Assembly: GCA_013397115.1 (NCBI GenBank)
Contig: VWZW01002568.1
Coordinates: 2,000,073-2,064,072, forward strand
Length of the DNA: 64,000 bases
Direction of reading: 5' to 3'
From: Edolisoma coerulescens
Taxonomy: Eukaryota > Chordata > Aves > Passeriformes > Campephagidae
A program made the position numbers and the translations under genes. Below, in pieces: positions 9,121 to 21,600 of the stretch (positions within the stretch are counted from its first letter, which is position 1; every line of letters begins with the position of its first letter). Under the pieces are notes generated by a model, which saw only the letters and a program-made list of their open reading frames with translations, did not search any database and was not told the DNA's origin.

Positions 9121-12100
9121 CTGGAGAGTGAGAAAAAATAATGTTGCAATTAACAGCAACCAGGTAAGTGCCACTTAAGGACCTCAGAGAGTCCTCATGA
9201 CTTTAGGGGACTTCAGAAAGCCTAAATTCATTGTCCATCTTAATCATAAACATTGTGTCTAACACCAGAAATTTCACACAGAGGTATTTGGAAAACAAAT
9301 TCCTGAGGGACTGGAGGGCTTCAGCTCCTAAATATTAGTTCTTTGAGCTTATTGTGAAATGGCATTTCCTGCGTGTCAAGGGGGTGTAATGTGAATGCAG
9401 CTGTTAAAGGGATCAAACAAAGGTAAGAGGAGCTATAGAGAAGCACCAGAAAGTTCCAAATGCTCATTTTTTAATTTAACTCATGTCTTGTGTGATTAAG
9501 CACTTCACCAAGGTTAGGAGAGTGATAATGAGAGTCTATTTTCTGTCCTAAAGGGATGGTCTCAAGGAGTCAACCACTGTAACTAAGGGACAAGCTGAAT
9601 CTTCAATTCTTTTCTGATTTGTAGGTGTTTCACCTTGTCTCTGGGGCACATTCCCTCCTGTCCTATTGTTAAATCTCTTGGAATTTTTCTCCAGCTCTGT
9701 CAGATGATTTGAAAGGTATTTGGCCACGAAAAATGTCTCTGGTGGCTGCCCTGAGATAGTAGAGGAGACACTGTCAGCTGGAAACCTGGCAGGGTGAAAC
9801 TCCACAGGGCACATTAAAATGAAGCCCAGGAGACAGAGTTTCTCCATCATTTTACCTCTTGTATTGAGCTATCAGGGAATGCATTCTGACCCAACATTTA
9901 CCCTTGCCATGGTTGTTATTTCTGTAGGCTCTTTTTAAAAGTTGTAATTTACTTTGCAACTGGATCCCCATTTTATTGTGTGTATCTTTGAGCACCAGCC
10001 AAGGCCTGGCCTTTGAGTGATGCTGACCAGGTCTGGTCTGCATTCAGGCTCTTGGGGTGAGAGGGGTGAAATCCTAAAGGCTGACAAGTTTCTACATGTT
10101 GGTTCAGGTGGGGGTGAGATGCCAGAATTTCCTCAGGATGCTGGACTTGCTCCAGTGATCACAAACACAGACTTTTGCCTGCTGAAAGACAACATGTCAT
10201 AACTCTTTGCTTTATGAAGCAGGTGGTTTGGCATTTTATTGCAGTTAAGCAGCACAGGTGAAGGTACATAAAGCAGAATGTGGGCAGGACATTTCTACTC
10301 TGCCCTTCCCATGTTCAGGATATTGAACAATGTGGTGAAGTAGCGAACTCTGAGCTATGGCCAGAAATTGCCCAAGACAAGGTCTTAGGCAAAACCATGC
10401 CACATATTAATTATTTGTTAAGTTTCCCCTCTCTATGACTCTGGTATTATTTAAATTTTTAACATCCCAATTAGTTTTGACTGCACATATGGGTTTTTTT
10501 CTATTTTTTTACAGTATCTAGCACACCAAACCACCAATTTCATTTTGAGTCTCCAGGATCAGCTGTGATACATAAATAACCAGTGATATATACTGTGAAT
10601 AGACTTGATGGAGATGTAGGAATCTAGATTTCTTTTATTGCTCCAGCTTAATCCTGGCTCATCCATCTACCACTCATATGATCCTCCCTATGACAGTGTC
10701 TGCACAGACTACCAAGATTTTCTTGGCTCTCATACTCACTATAATACGGATTTTAACAGAGGGCCTTGTCAGCTGTGTTCAAATACTTTATAATTGCCAT
10801 TTCTAGTGTGTGATGAAGCCTGGAGTACTGTACTGTACTTCTCAACAGAGACTAGCTCAGCTTTTGGGCACATATGCTTCAAAGCTCAGAATATTACAGA
10901 TATATATGGGAGTCTTCCCAAAGATCTCTCAGGCAAGCTGGTATTTAACGTAGAAGCACAGCTAATTTGGAGCTAAACTGCCTTCCACGAGGCACTTTGG
11001 CTGCTGTCAGATGAAGCAGCCTCAGTGTGCTAGACGGGACCCATTTCCATTAAATGCTGCTTTCATGTGCTTCAAAAGACGAGTGCAATAAGGATGTTTG
11101 TCAAAGGAAAAATTGCAGCAAACTATTACATGCAGAACATCTGTACTGTGCTGCTCTTCCTTTGCTGGATTTTATTGACTATTAATTTGATGCATGTATC
11201 TTTTAAAGAATGTGAAGTGTCTTTCTCTTCAGTGGCTTTTTTTGCTTTCTTTTACCCTTCCTTCCTTCCTTCCTTCCTTCCTTCCTTCCTTCCACTTCCT
11301 CACAGTCAGTCAGTAGCTGATCCAATAATCTGTGGCTCATCTAAATCCAAGGAGCTTAGGAACATGCCCTGAAAAGGCACGAAAAGCAGCAGAAAAGACC
11401 AAAGGATTTTTCTAACCTGTAATCCTGGAACTATCTTGGGGTAGGAAGAATTTCTGATTAACAGAAACAGGGACTGAAAGGATGGGAAGCTCTGATCTGC
11501 AGCATGAATGCTACTTATCTTCTCCAAATGAGAACTTTTCAAGACAGAAATAACACAAAAATGCCTTTACTGTTAACAAAATACTTTCTCTGCAATAGAG
11601 AATCTGACTTTTGCTTGCGTGCACTTCTTGCTTATATTTAAATATTTTAGCAATGAAATTAGTAATGTTATAATCATTATCATTTCTAACTTCTAATTTA
11701 CCAGCATATGACCATCCACAGTTATTTGGTTCAGCACTCTACCTTAAAAGGTTTCTGTGTCTAAGCATGTTCACAAAACCTTGAGGAAAACCCTCACGTT
11801 TAGAGTTTTTCACAAGTTTTCATGAGTCTTTTATGAGTTCAGGCCTTTTGATAAATGAGGACCAGAAGGGAAACATTTAGATCCCCCATGAACAAAAAAA
11901 TCACTTTCACATTAAAATATGTTAATGACAATCCATAGGCAGTTGTTTCTGTCTGTACTTGGCCTGCTCCTTTGCTGGGATAAAAAGGTTGTCGTGGACC
12001 CTAAAGAAATCACCCCAGTTAACATAAACTGAAAATCAGGTGTTAGGATTTCTAATTCTTCATTCTTTTCTTTTTTCACCTCAGATATGTATTTTCAAGA

Positions 12101-12342
12101 CAAACTATAGGATATACTCCATTTAAGCTACCAGAGAATGAAAATACTTTGTCTAAGATTTTTTTTTTTCGTCTGTAGCATATGACTGGGCAGTTCACCA
12201 AACTCCTACTGCAACCTTCTGTTTTCAGCCCAAAGACTGGTTTTCAAACGCAATATTTCTCAGGGAGACCTCCTAAATTTATCACCACCACTTTGCATAG
12301 CTGCTTTGCCATAACCCTTGCTACAGGAAAACACATCCAAAC
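9121..12342. other. intron, no gene seen
   Basis: The intron between the exons ending at 12343 and starting at 9120. A CCTT array is at 11254-11293. A 100-codon open minus frame at 9850-9548 has no matching family pattern, and I do not call it. Confidence 0.55.
11254..11293. repeat. (CCTT)n microsatellite
   Basis: About ten CTTC units, a pure pyrimidine strand. Confidence 0.93.
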
Positions 12343-12430
12343 CTTTCAGCACAGCCTCGGAGGAGTCCTTGAGATGAGCTGATACAATCCAGGGCTCTGC
12401 AGGAGGCCCCAGTTTGTCAATTCTTTGACC
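12343..12430 (-). CDS. PKHD1: PKHD1 exon, GQRIDKLGPPAEPW segment
   Basis: This 88-bp exon begins after a good acceptor (TTCTTCCTTCCAG) and ends at donor AAAG/GTTTGG, which is weak. It reads GQRIDKLGPPAEPW then IVSAHLKDSSEAVLK and leaves one G. Joined to the previous exon it continues FLDRK-GQRID; joined to the next it completes a glycine before LTQVQV. The PPxEPW pattern followed by a 'gets-louder-in-copies' strand-type stretch is typical of the extracellular repeats just outside the fibrocystin membrane anchor. The frame stays open past the donor for about 27 more codons, but this extension reads as intron and the phase match at 12343 is better. Confidence 0.82.
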
Positions 12431-12617
12431 CTGGAAGGAAGAACACAAGAGAAGAATTAAGATCTTGTCTCTTCAGCAAGACCAAAGAAAGCTTTGATGG
12501 TTTTAACAACTGTATTAATTTATTAATTACCAGTCTGAGGGCAGTTTGCATTTATGTGTCACATGTTACAAATGTCTCAAAGTTCACCATAACTTTTCGA
12601 GAAGAGGCCACATCATA

Positions 12618-12900
12618 GGATGGGTCAGGTTGGAAGAGACCACAGTGGCTCATCTGGTCCCACCTCCCTGCTCCAGCAGGGTCACCCCAGAGCACAGGGC
12701 ACAGGATTGTGTCCAGACAGGTCTGGAATATCCCCAGTGAGGGAGACTCCACACCCTCTCTGGACAATCTGTTCAGGGCTCGGTCACTGCACAGGGAAAA
12801 AGTTCTCCCTCATGTCCAGGTGGAACTTCCTGGGATCAGTTCCTGCCTGTTCTTCTTGTGCCATGGCTGGGCTGCACAGAGCAGAGCCTGGCTCAGTGTT
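12618..12900 (-). mobile_element. CR1 LINE fragment (CCACAGTGGCTCATCTGGTC subfamily)
   Basis: Antisense: 'ggtcaggttggaagagacca', 'cacaccctctctggacaatc' and 'agttctccctcatgtccagg'. It sits inside the 538-bp intron between two PKHD1 exons. Confidence 0.88.
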
Positions 12901-12968
12901 AAAAATCTCAAATGTCAAAATAGTACAGAATTAAGAGACGTCTCCATCCACAGGGAGGCAAATTCTAC

Positions 12969-13104
12969 CTTTCTGTCCAGGAAAATGATTTTTGGCTGTA
13001 CAGGAAGCTGCTTGTCGATTTCTCCATCTGAGGGCTGCACCTGAACAGAGATGCTGTAGGGTCTCCTGTAGAAGCACGTTTCTGAATGTTGTCTGCTTCC
13101 ATTT
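12969..13104 (-). CDS. PKHD1: PKHD1 exon, RRPYSISVQVQPSDGE segment
   Basis: This 136-bp exon has one base completing the AG left by the large exon (giving Arg), then 45 codons, ending in phase 0 at donor AAAG/GTAGAA. Its core reads CFYRRPYSISVQ followed by VQPSDGEIDKQLPVQP and KIIFLDRK, a fibrocystin-type ectodomain segment. The acceptor lies behind a strong pyrimidine tract (an A-run on the plus strand at about 13131-13144). Two AGs fit the frame: one placing the exon start at 13104 and one at 13092. The longer form adds Asn-Gly-Ser-Arg, including an NGS sequon. Phase continuity with both neighbours is the main support. The next intron (12431-12968) contains an antisense CR1 copy. Confidence 0.83.
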
Positions 13105-14620
13105 CTTTCACATGAAAAGGGATGGGAAAGAAAAAAAAAAAAAAGAAAATCAGAAATTAAGTTCTAGATGTTATTTTCTGTAACTATTTTCTACCTACTA
13201 ATTTACCTTAACATATCCCTTTGATTCCTTGGATGAGAGCAGCATGCATGGAAATAGGAAGCGGTCATCACTTCCAAGCAGAAAGCAGCACCAAAGTAAG
13301 AAAAAATCCTTTTGTTTCCACCCTCAGTTTACAGATGGAAAAGTGAGAAATGAACAAAGTAAATTATGTCCCTGGTATCATGTTGGAAGTATGTGGCAGA
13401 AACAGGGATTTTATGGATTCATGAACCCAATGCCTTAGCCCCAAAGTCATCACTGCAGTGCACTGAGAGCAGTGGAGCCTGCAAATGTTTCCTGTCCAGC
13501 AGAAAGATTTTCACTGAAAACCTTTGAGCTCCTCTAAGAACAAAGTCTTGGTTGCTCTACACAAGCACAGCACTTACAGGGCTTTACTGCATTTCTTTTT
13601 CCTGCCATTCCTTCCTAATCTGCAAAGTCTGCAGACTGAAGTACAGCAGTTACAGACACCTCCTTGAAAGACTTTGGTTTTTCCAAGCCTGAAATTTAAA
13701 TTAGAACATCCCAGGAGAGTGCTTTTGCATTTGAATAAAGAATCAACACTTTATTCTGGGCCTGGATCATTTCATTCCCTCTCCCAGTGCTTTGTGTCAT
13801 TTAGTATCTCATATACATATAATTTATATATATATAAAATGCTCTAATCTACAATTGCAATGAAGTGGCTAGGGGTTCAGTATTGTCTTGAAATGAAAGA
13901 AGAAAAGCTATTCATTGATCTCTAGTGTTTGCTTAAAGGTGTTTACAAACACAAGATATATGGATCTTCAGTTTCCTTTGCTTTTAACTCATTTTTACTA
14001 GTTTGGGTAATGGTTGTGGATGTTTTTTCAGAGTATTGCTCTGTATTACAAATGAGAAACTGTTCATACTGCAGCTGATGGGAAATACTGGTCTGAACTA
14101 CAGCTGCTGGAAAGATCAACTAAGGTTTTAAGGATATGTGCAGGCTCAAAAGGTAGCTCAAGGATTGAAGTTTTAGTTCTTATCTTGGTTCTTCGTCTTG
14201 TATTTTTGTGTCAGTGGGAAAGTCTCAAAGGCAGTGTTACGTTTGAAATTTGTGTCAAGGGTATCAATAAGGGGCTGTTATCCCCCTTCTTCCAAAAATG
14301 TACATTCAGTTGTGTGACCAAACTCACTGCAGGAGCAACACACCAAGTCACTCCTGTTTTCAAGCTAAAGATCTGCAGTTTTTTGTGAGCTCCTTGGCTC
14401 CAGCTGAGCACCGAGAGGTTTAGATGAGTCTTGGCATAGTTTCTGTAAACCCTCAAAATTTTCTCTCCTCAGCTTCTTTAAAACTGACAACAAAGAAGAA
14501 AAATGCCCTGAATTCACACCCCAGGCCCTACATGGTAAAACTGTGCTCATCCTGCACAGCAAGGAAGGCTGCTGCAAAATGTGGATCTAGGAAGTAGTTC
14601 TCACTCCCTGGGGTGAGTAG
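13105..14620. other. intron, no gene seen
   Basis: Starts with the A-run that is the pyrimidine tract of the adjacent acceptor. A TA-rich patch is at about 13808-13840. No exon or transposon recognised. Confidence 0.5.
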
Positions 14621-14708
14621 AATCATAGAATCATGGAATCATAGAATCATGGAATCATGGAATCATGGAATCATAGAATCATGGAATCATAGAATCATAG
14701 AATCATAG
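14621..14708. repeat. expanded CR1-tail octamer array (GAATCATA/GAATCATG)
   Basis: About eleven units of GAATCATA or GAATCATG. They sit at the 3' terminus of an antisense CR1 and derive from its ATTCTATG tail. Confidence 0.93.
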
Positions 14709-14950
14709 AAAGTTTGGATTAGAAGGGACCTTAAAGCTCATCTTGTTCCAACCCTCTGCCATGGGCAGGGACACCTTCCACTATCCCAGGTTGCTCCAAG
14801 CCCTGTCCAAACTGGCCTTGGACACTTCCAGGGATGGGGTAACCACAGCTTCTCTGGGCAACCTGTGCAACCTCACAGTAAAAAATTTCTTCTTGACATC
14901 TAATCTAAATCTCTCCTTTTTTAATTTAGAACAGTTCCCCCTTGCTCTTT
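14709..14950 (-). mobile_element. CR1 LINE 3' fragment
   Basis: Antisense: 'agaagggaccttaaagctca', 'ccatgggcagggacaccttc' and 'aacctgtgcaacctcacagt'. The tail is the octamer array next to it. Confidence 0.93.
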
Positions 14951-15781
14951 CACTCTTTGGTAAAATAACAGTGAAGAAAATCCAACAAAGCAAAATTGGA
15001 CATGGATACTTAAAATGGAAGCATAAAAATGAATGTCTGTTTGTGGGTGATTTGAACCTGGCTAACACAGCACAGAATGCAGTGTTTATACCCCACATGG
15101 TCCAACCGGACTCGTGCTGTGAGGGAGCCCTTGTCTTAGGGCACAGCCCTGCACACAGCAAGGTATATCCCTTAAAATGATGTCAGTGAGGAGGAGGAGA
15201 AAGGAGCATCATGCTGCTCTCCTGCTGATTTGTGCTGGAAGGAAAATAGGCCTTTCCTGGCACAGCTTTGCCCCAGGGAGGTGGAGGTAGATGATGTGTG
15301 CTCATCACCCAGCAAGGACCAGAGCAAGATCTGCCTTTGCTTTCATCCCGTGGGCATGAAGGATGTGCTGTTTGCCACTACCCTGGAGTCTCGTGCTGGG
15401 CAGGAGCAGGCTGGTTTGCAATTCCCTGCTGACAGGGAGCAGCTCTGATGCTCAGTGCCCTGCAGCTCTTCTAAATGTGGGCACAGCAGGCTGCTGGGGA
15501 TGCCTCAGTCAGCAGGGACACCAGGAATCCCTGATCCTGTCACCATCAGTGCCAACACATATCTGCTGAACAGGCTGAGGCTCCGCAGGAGAGCAAGTGC
15601 CTGTCCTTTAGCAGCGGGGAAGTTCGAGGGCATAGAAACTGGAGGGACTGCTGCAGGTATTATGGATTAATTGAGAAACTTGGTGGAGAGATTTGGGGCA
15701 GAGGAAATGAAGTATCCTGGAAATCAAGGAGAATTTGTCATTTTATTTATAACTGCAATAATATCTACAATCATAAACTAT
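14951..15781. other. intron, no gene seen
   Basis: GC-richer stretch with overlapping open plus frames. None has paired splice sites or a recognisable motif. Confidence 0.4.
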
Positions 15782-16006
15782 AAAATCATAGAACGATTTG
15801 GGTTGGGAGTGACCTTAAAGATCATCTTGTTCCAACACCCTGCCATGGGCAGGGACACCTTCCACTATTCCAAGTTCCTCCAAGCCCTGTCCAACCTGGC
15901 CTTAGGCACTTCCAGGGATGGGGCAGCCACAGCTTTTCTGGGCACCCTGTGCCAGAGCCTCACCACCCTCACAGGGAAGAATTTCTTCCTAATCTCTAAT
16001 CTAACG
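15782..16006 (-). mobile_element. CR1 LINE 3' fragment
   Basis: Antisense: 'aaatcatagaacgatttggg', 'ccatgggcagggacaccttc' and 'ctcacagggaagaatttctt'. Confidence 0.93.
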
Positions 16007-16062
16007 TAATATAGCAACATCATTACTAATATAGTTATATCATGTCATCATAATAATTTCAA

Positions 16063-16105
16063 CAATAATAGTAGTAATAATAATAGTAGTAATAATAATA
16101 ATAAA
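16063..16105. repeat. (AAT)n/(AGT)n microsatellite
   Basis: Imperfect AAT/AGT trinucleotide run just beyond a CR1 5' junction. Confidence 0.88.
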
Positions 16106-16106
16106 C

Positions 16107-16974
16107 AATGACTACTATTAGCAATTGACTTCAAGGGGAAAGAGGCCAGGATGAGAGCCTGGGTCAAAGGTCCATTGAAGTTGATGGATATGTGTCTACT
16201 AGGAAACTAAATGGTGTCAAAAACAAGCCTTGGCACTGACACCTGATCACCTCTACCATTAAACTGTCATTAAACCTCTCAAGCTGTGGTTTAGGTCCAA
16301 TGGCAAAGTCCAGAACAACTCTCAAATGGCCTGGGAATTTATACAGTCAGAAAATATTCTCACTTGGAAGTTTGGATGAGACCGCACTGAAATATGTCAG
16401 CTGGCCTTGGTGCCAAAGAACAGCCCGTGGCATATTTAATTTCCTAATAGACATTGAAATTAATTGAACAGTTGTCTGGTATGTCTGCAATGCTATTGTT
16501 GTAAAATCAACATATCCTTGGAAGGGGAAGGAAATTGGGAAGAATTTTGGGACTAATGACTAAATGAATCATGATCCAGCCAAAGAGACATCTTTCTTTG
16601 TTTTTGAAAAGGTGGAGATTGCTGACGAATTCAAAACAGGAGTTCAAGAAAGGGAGGTGCAGCAAGGACAGGGGATAGGCAAGGTGAGGACTTTGGAAGG
16701 CAAAGTAGGTACAGATTCACTGCAAGGATTGTGAGGAATTCAGCATCTTTGTGTGAGAATGGGTTCTGATGTCATGGGATGATGAAATAAGCCAGACCTC
16801 TGCCCTCTCAGGGGCTCTGTTGGAGCTTTGTCTCCCCCTGCAGATCTTGTCACTAATTAATACAGACAAGAAGAGAGACATAAGCATCAGAAGACAATGA
16901 GGAGTCTGAGGTCCTTCTGATTTTAAGCAAGAAAAGGTATTTGAAGGATGACTTTTATTTCCACCAATTCCCAT
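16107..16974. other. intron, no gene seen
   Basis: Nothing recognisable in this stretch. Confidence 0.45.
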
Positions 16975-17395
16975 ATTATAGAAAGAAATCAAAGGGAATC
17001 ATCAAGTCCAGCTCCTGGCCCTGCACAGGAGAGACCCAAGAATCCCACCCTGTGCCTGAGAGCATTGTCCAAACACTTCTTGAACTCTGTCAGGTTTGGT
17101 GCTGTGGCCACTGTCCTGGGGAGCCTGTTCAGTGCCCAACCACCCTCTGGATGAAGCAACTTTTCCTCGTGTCCGACCTATACACCCCATGGCACATTTT
17201 CATGCCATTCCCTCAGGTCCTGTCACTGTCACCACAGAGCAGAGATCAGTGCCTGCCCTCTTCTTCCCCTCACAAGGAAGTTTTAACTGCAGTGAGTTCT
17301 CCCCTCAGTCTCCTCTTCTCCTGGCTGAGGAAACCAAGTGACCTCAGCCTCTCCTCCTATGACTTCCCCTCTAGGCCCTTCTTTCACTAGGACAA
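16975..17395 (-). mobile_element. CR1 LINE fragment, long 3' region
   Basis: Antisense: 'atcatcaagtccagctcctg', 'gcctgttcagtgcccaacca' and 'ttctcctggctgaggaaacc'. An apparent 149-codon plus frame here is a shadow of this element. Confidence 0.85.
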
Positions 17396-17499
17396 CGAAG
17401 CTGATGAAGGATCTAGATGTGGGATCACCAGAAGCCTTTAGAAGGAGAGGGACAGAGCAGATGCATCAGATAGGAGAGAAACATCCTCCAGATTCATTA

Positions 17500-18500
17500 G
17501 TGACTTCTATTAATTGCTGTAGATGAGTGGAAATGCCCCTATTTACAAAGCCAGTGGCGAGGAGCTAAGCCAGGCCTCCTCCATAACACACTCCCCAAGT
17601 TTACTGTCAGAGAAATGTCTTTTATTAAATGTAAACAGCATCCTGCCGGAGGTCAGAGCTTTGCCGCGCCGCGTATCCCAAGGTAATACCACTTTAAGCT
17701 CCACATAAACTCTTAAACAGTTTCTATCCTAAAACCAGACCGTAGGTGGTACAGTTTTTTACGATATGTTATAATAGTGCAATAAATCTGTTAGCTTAAA
17801 ATCGAATCTCCGTGGCCTTTTAGAGAAATCATCATTAAATGCAAGGCCCTGTTAATGATGCCATCCCAGTGAAATTGTTTAATCTGCTAGGGGGGTGGAA
17901 GGTCACCAAATGAATTTTTTATAATACATCAACTTGACACGCAATAGGGAAAACTGTAATAGATAAAAGCAAAGGAAAAGGGCACTGTCTTCTTCTGATA
18001 GGTCAATAGCAGCCAAGAGAGTCACTCATCCACTTTTCCTTCACTACCGTGCTCCTTTTCCATTTAATATGGACACCCAATTAATACCTCAGCACCATAG
18101 ACAACCTCATTTTAGGTGAATTATAGCAATTTCTTCCCCCTTCTCCGAAATGAAAGTGATCACAATACATCATAGCATTGTGCGAATTAACGTTAATTGA
18201 TTCGAGTTACCAAGCATTGATGGGCCACTTCTATAATCTGGTCCTTATTGGGAGCTGGAAGGGATGGAGGGAAGATTAGATTGCATCCTCCGTTGCTTTG
18301 ACGACGGCGGTCACCTGATGGCTTGTTAGACAGTTGTACGCTTCTATTGCCGGCCCCAGTGGGGTCGTCAGTAAACTGGAGTGATGTCCAAACATCATTA
18401 CACGCTGCTCCGATATTAAAGCAAAGGGATTAGCACCTTATTGCAGGCAACCTGGATTTGTCATTGTGCTGTCGTTATCCAATTTCCAGATGATAATGTG
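17500..18500. other. candidate conserved non-coding element block
   Basis: About 1 kb without any transposon, in a window where CR1 recurs every 1-2 kb. It has many TAAT/ATTA cores (such as 'catcattaaatgcaaggccc' and 'ctgttaatgatgcc'), GGATTA, and retained CpGs ('gacgacggcggtcacctgat'). It has no long open frame. This profile suits a developmental enhancer, but conservation was not tested. Confidence 0.4.
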
Positions 18501-18546
18501 ACTGTGGCCTGCGGGCACGAGGTCCTACAGCCAAACCAAGGTGCCT

Positions 18547-18650
18547 GTGTATGTATATATATATTTTTTTTCTTTAATACATATATATACACACACACTC
18601 GTATACATATATACACATGCACACTTCCACATATATACACGTGCACACTT
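18547..18650. repeat. (TA)n/(CA)n compound microsatellite
   Basis: Alternating TATA and CACA stretches with T-run. Open frames over it are artefacts of the repeat. Confidence 0.88.
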
Positions 18651-18699
18651 GCCCACAAGCACCCAGCACCCCAAGCCATTTAACCCTTTGCTCACCAGA

Positions 18700-21600
18700 T
18701 TCCTGCTAACAAAGCATGTGGAAGAATTTTTCCCCCTTTCCCATCAGACGCTCAGCGGAGGCCAAGAGCGCAACGCGGCAGCAGAGCGGGCTGGCCTGCG
18801 AGCTGACACGGCCGTCACTCACTCGAATGTCACAGCAGACAAGCTCTGCTGATAGAGGTGACACCACTCACATGTTAAATAAGGCGGAGTGGGGACAGGA
18901 TTGGCCCCTTGGAGACGTGGCCGGCAGCTCCTGTCTGCTGGTGCCTGTGTCGCGTAAATCATCGCTTATGTCGCAGGTGCCGTTAGTTGTTAGGAGGGAA
19001 AATAAATCCGTATGTGACACAAGCAAGGCAGGGTTTTTTTGACAGCACTGGGGTACCAGTGCTGGGATAAGATCTCTTTACAGTGCTTGAGAAGCATGAC
19101 AAGGACACCCCTGGATCTCCTGCACACGTCTGAACAACGTTTACTTCTGAGGGAACACTGGAATAGGGAATAGCTTCTCTTGAGCTGATCCTCTTCATTT
19201 TTAACTGAGATGTAATAACACAAACCCCTCCGTTTCAAAGACCAAGACTGGTGTGGGGGATATGTGGCAATTGATCCCTCCTTCCTCCCATAGAGACATG
19301 TAACGTCCTGTGCTCCTTTTCCCAAATCTCTCCTACCCTCTCCCTCTTCCTCTGCCTTCTCCTGCTCTCCTTTCACCTTTCCTACCTCCTTTCCTGAAGA
19401 GGAGCCAGTTGAGTTTTGGGAGGCCATTGTCAGAGCAAGCTGTGATTTCCACCAGAGTTACATGGCGGAAGCAAGCTATATAGAACTTCTAATTGCCTGA
19501 ATCTTGTAATTCACAGCTGTCACCTTTAAGTGGGAATGACAAGTTCTTGGATATGTTTACCATGTACACTAGATACTAACAGAAATTTAATTTAAAATTT
19601 AAGGCTTAGAGGTGAAATGTATCTTGGTGATAGACCCTTTAACCCATACACTGTCAGAAGGGTTCCTGCTCAGGCAACCAGTGGTGAAAAACTATTATAT
19701 TTATCTACTACTATTGCAGAGGCAATGTGAAGATCCATGAAAAGTAGGTTGGAGGTTTGTTTGAAAACTTGCAAGGGAAATGCTGGCTTCACATAAGGCT
19801 CATATACAAAGGGCTGCTTTTGGTATTTTCCCCTTCAAAACCAAGCAATCTTATGGACAGATATCATATTTTGTGGTTGTTTGGAACAGTCCCTGAACGA
19901 AAAATACTTCTGCTTAAGTTGCAATTCAATTACTCTACTGACCATGGACTCAGGTCAAAACATGCCTCCTTAGTTTTCCCTCCTTGATTTAATTATGAAG
20001 AAAAAAAAAAGGTAAAATAGTAGATCTGGGGCCTAATATCTACATAATTAAAGACCTTTGTAGCATCGGCATCCCTGGTATGACTGGGTCTCCCTGACAC
20101 TGACAACTCAGCTTTGACGACCAGTTTCGGTTTTACCAGAAGAAAAAAAATTAGTAAGAGGCTAAAACTTCACTTTTGATCAGACAGATCAATATTCTAT
20201 TGGCACAGAATCCTGTCACATAAACTCTTTTTTACATCCATTGTAACCATCTTCACTGTGGGAGGATATGTCTGAGACTCTGAGTTCCTGATGACCATCC
20301 GCCTCTTCTGGCCATCTCGCAACTACTCAGTTTCCCAGCAGGAAAAGAATTATGAATTGGCAATAAAAATTTCATCCTGATTCCTAAATTACAACTTGAT
20401 CAGGCAGTTTTATATGACATAACACTTTTTAGACAAGTATTAACCCCCACTTCATTCTCATGACATTTCTTATCCCATCGCTTCCATAAAGAACCCATTA
20501 CAGAATCCCACTCCTCTGATGGAAAACTCTCTAAGTTATTAATGTGGACTTTCCCACCATTTTACTAGACTGCTAAATGAGATGTTGGCCACCTTGACTA
20601 TCCTCAAAAGGTTAAATAAATAAAAAAATAAATAAAATTCATAATATAATTTTGGCCATGTGGGGAAAAAATCATGAAAATAGCATTGAATGGAAATGTG
20701 AAATGTTCTCTTTCCAGTTGTGCTGCAAAGCTCTTCCTGTTTATTATCGAAGGAGGAACCTACTTCTAATTTTAAATGCAAATTTACCTCTTGATTCCTT
20801 ATATTCATTTGTTCCTGTGCTGTCATTGTCTGTTACCATCGAGAGATTCCTCACCGGTACGCAGTCTTGCAACATATTTTCACAGATAGAATAATATCTT
20901 CCCAAATTTGCTTTGCCAAGTTAAACAAACTCTTTACTAAATGGTTTTATGATTCTGTTCCTTGCTTCTTAAAATAAACTCCATTTTCATGATCATCTTA
21001 AATGTCTTTTCTTTTATTTACTTGAACTGAATTTGTCTTTTTTGTACATCAACCGTAAGTGGTACATTCTACATAAGAATATGCCCTCTACACTGTCCCT
21101 GTGAATATCTAACCTTAAGTTAAGTAAGTTTAAATTAAAGAAGATTTTAAGATTAGTTTAAGCTCCTGAATATCTTTTCCACGCCTTCACTTGAGGTGTG
21201 TGTGGCAGATAAAACCTTGATAAAACCTCAAGTGCTACAATGTGCAACTCTTGACATGGAGAATTTTAGCATCTTGCCTTTGCCTGCTCTCTGGAGGAAA
21301 AACCTGGATCCTTATGCAGGAAAAAAGTTGCCATGTCTTTTTTTATAAAACCCTACGCAATTCCACACAGCAGCCTTCCTGAAACCTGCACAGAGGTTAC
21401 CAAATCACTTTGGGGTTAGGAGGTGTCAGAATTCATCTGGTTTTAACTCCAGCCCTGCCTGCCTGTGTATGTGCCATGTGACACAGAGAATTAGTAGTAA
21501 TATCTCATTTACTGCTCTGCATGAGAATTGCTGTTGGAATGAGCCATTCTTTGATAATTTGCTTCCCTTTTATTCCTCACTGTGAGCCTCAGATTTCCTG

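Noticed and set aside
9548..9850. 100-codon minus frame with a signal-peptide-like start
   Set aside because: It lies in the intron between two phase-matched exons. Inserting it would break the frame, and I recognise no family.
14743..15180. 145-codon plus frame containing GRDTFHYPRLLQA
   Set aside because: The N-terminal half is antisense CR1. The same peptide recurs at many CR1 copies in the window, so it is repeat shadow, not a protein family.
16941..17390. 149-codon plus frame
   Set aside because: It coincides with an antisense CR1 3' region, with no splice sites or conserved motif.
18441..18852. Overlapping frames with Tyr/Ile/His-Thr repeats
   Set aside because: Produced by the TA/CA microsatellite.
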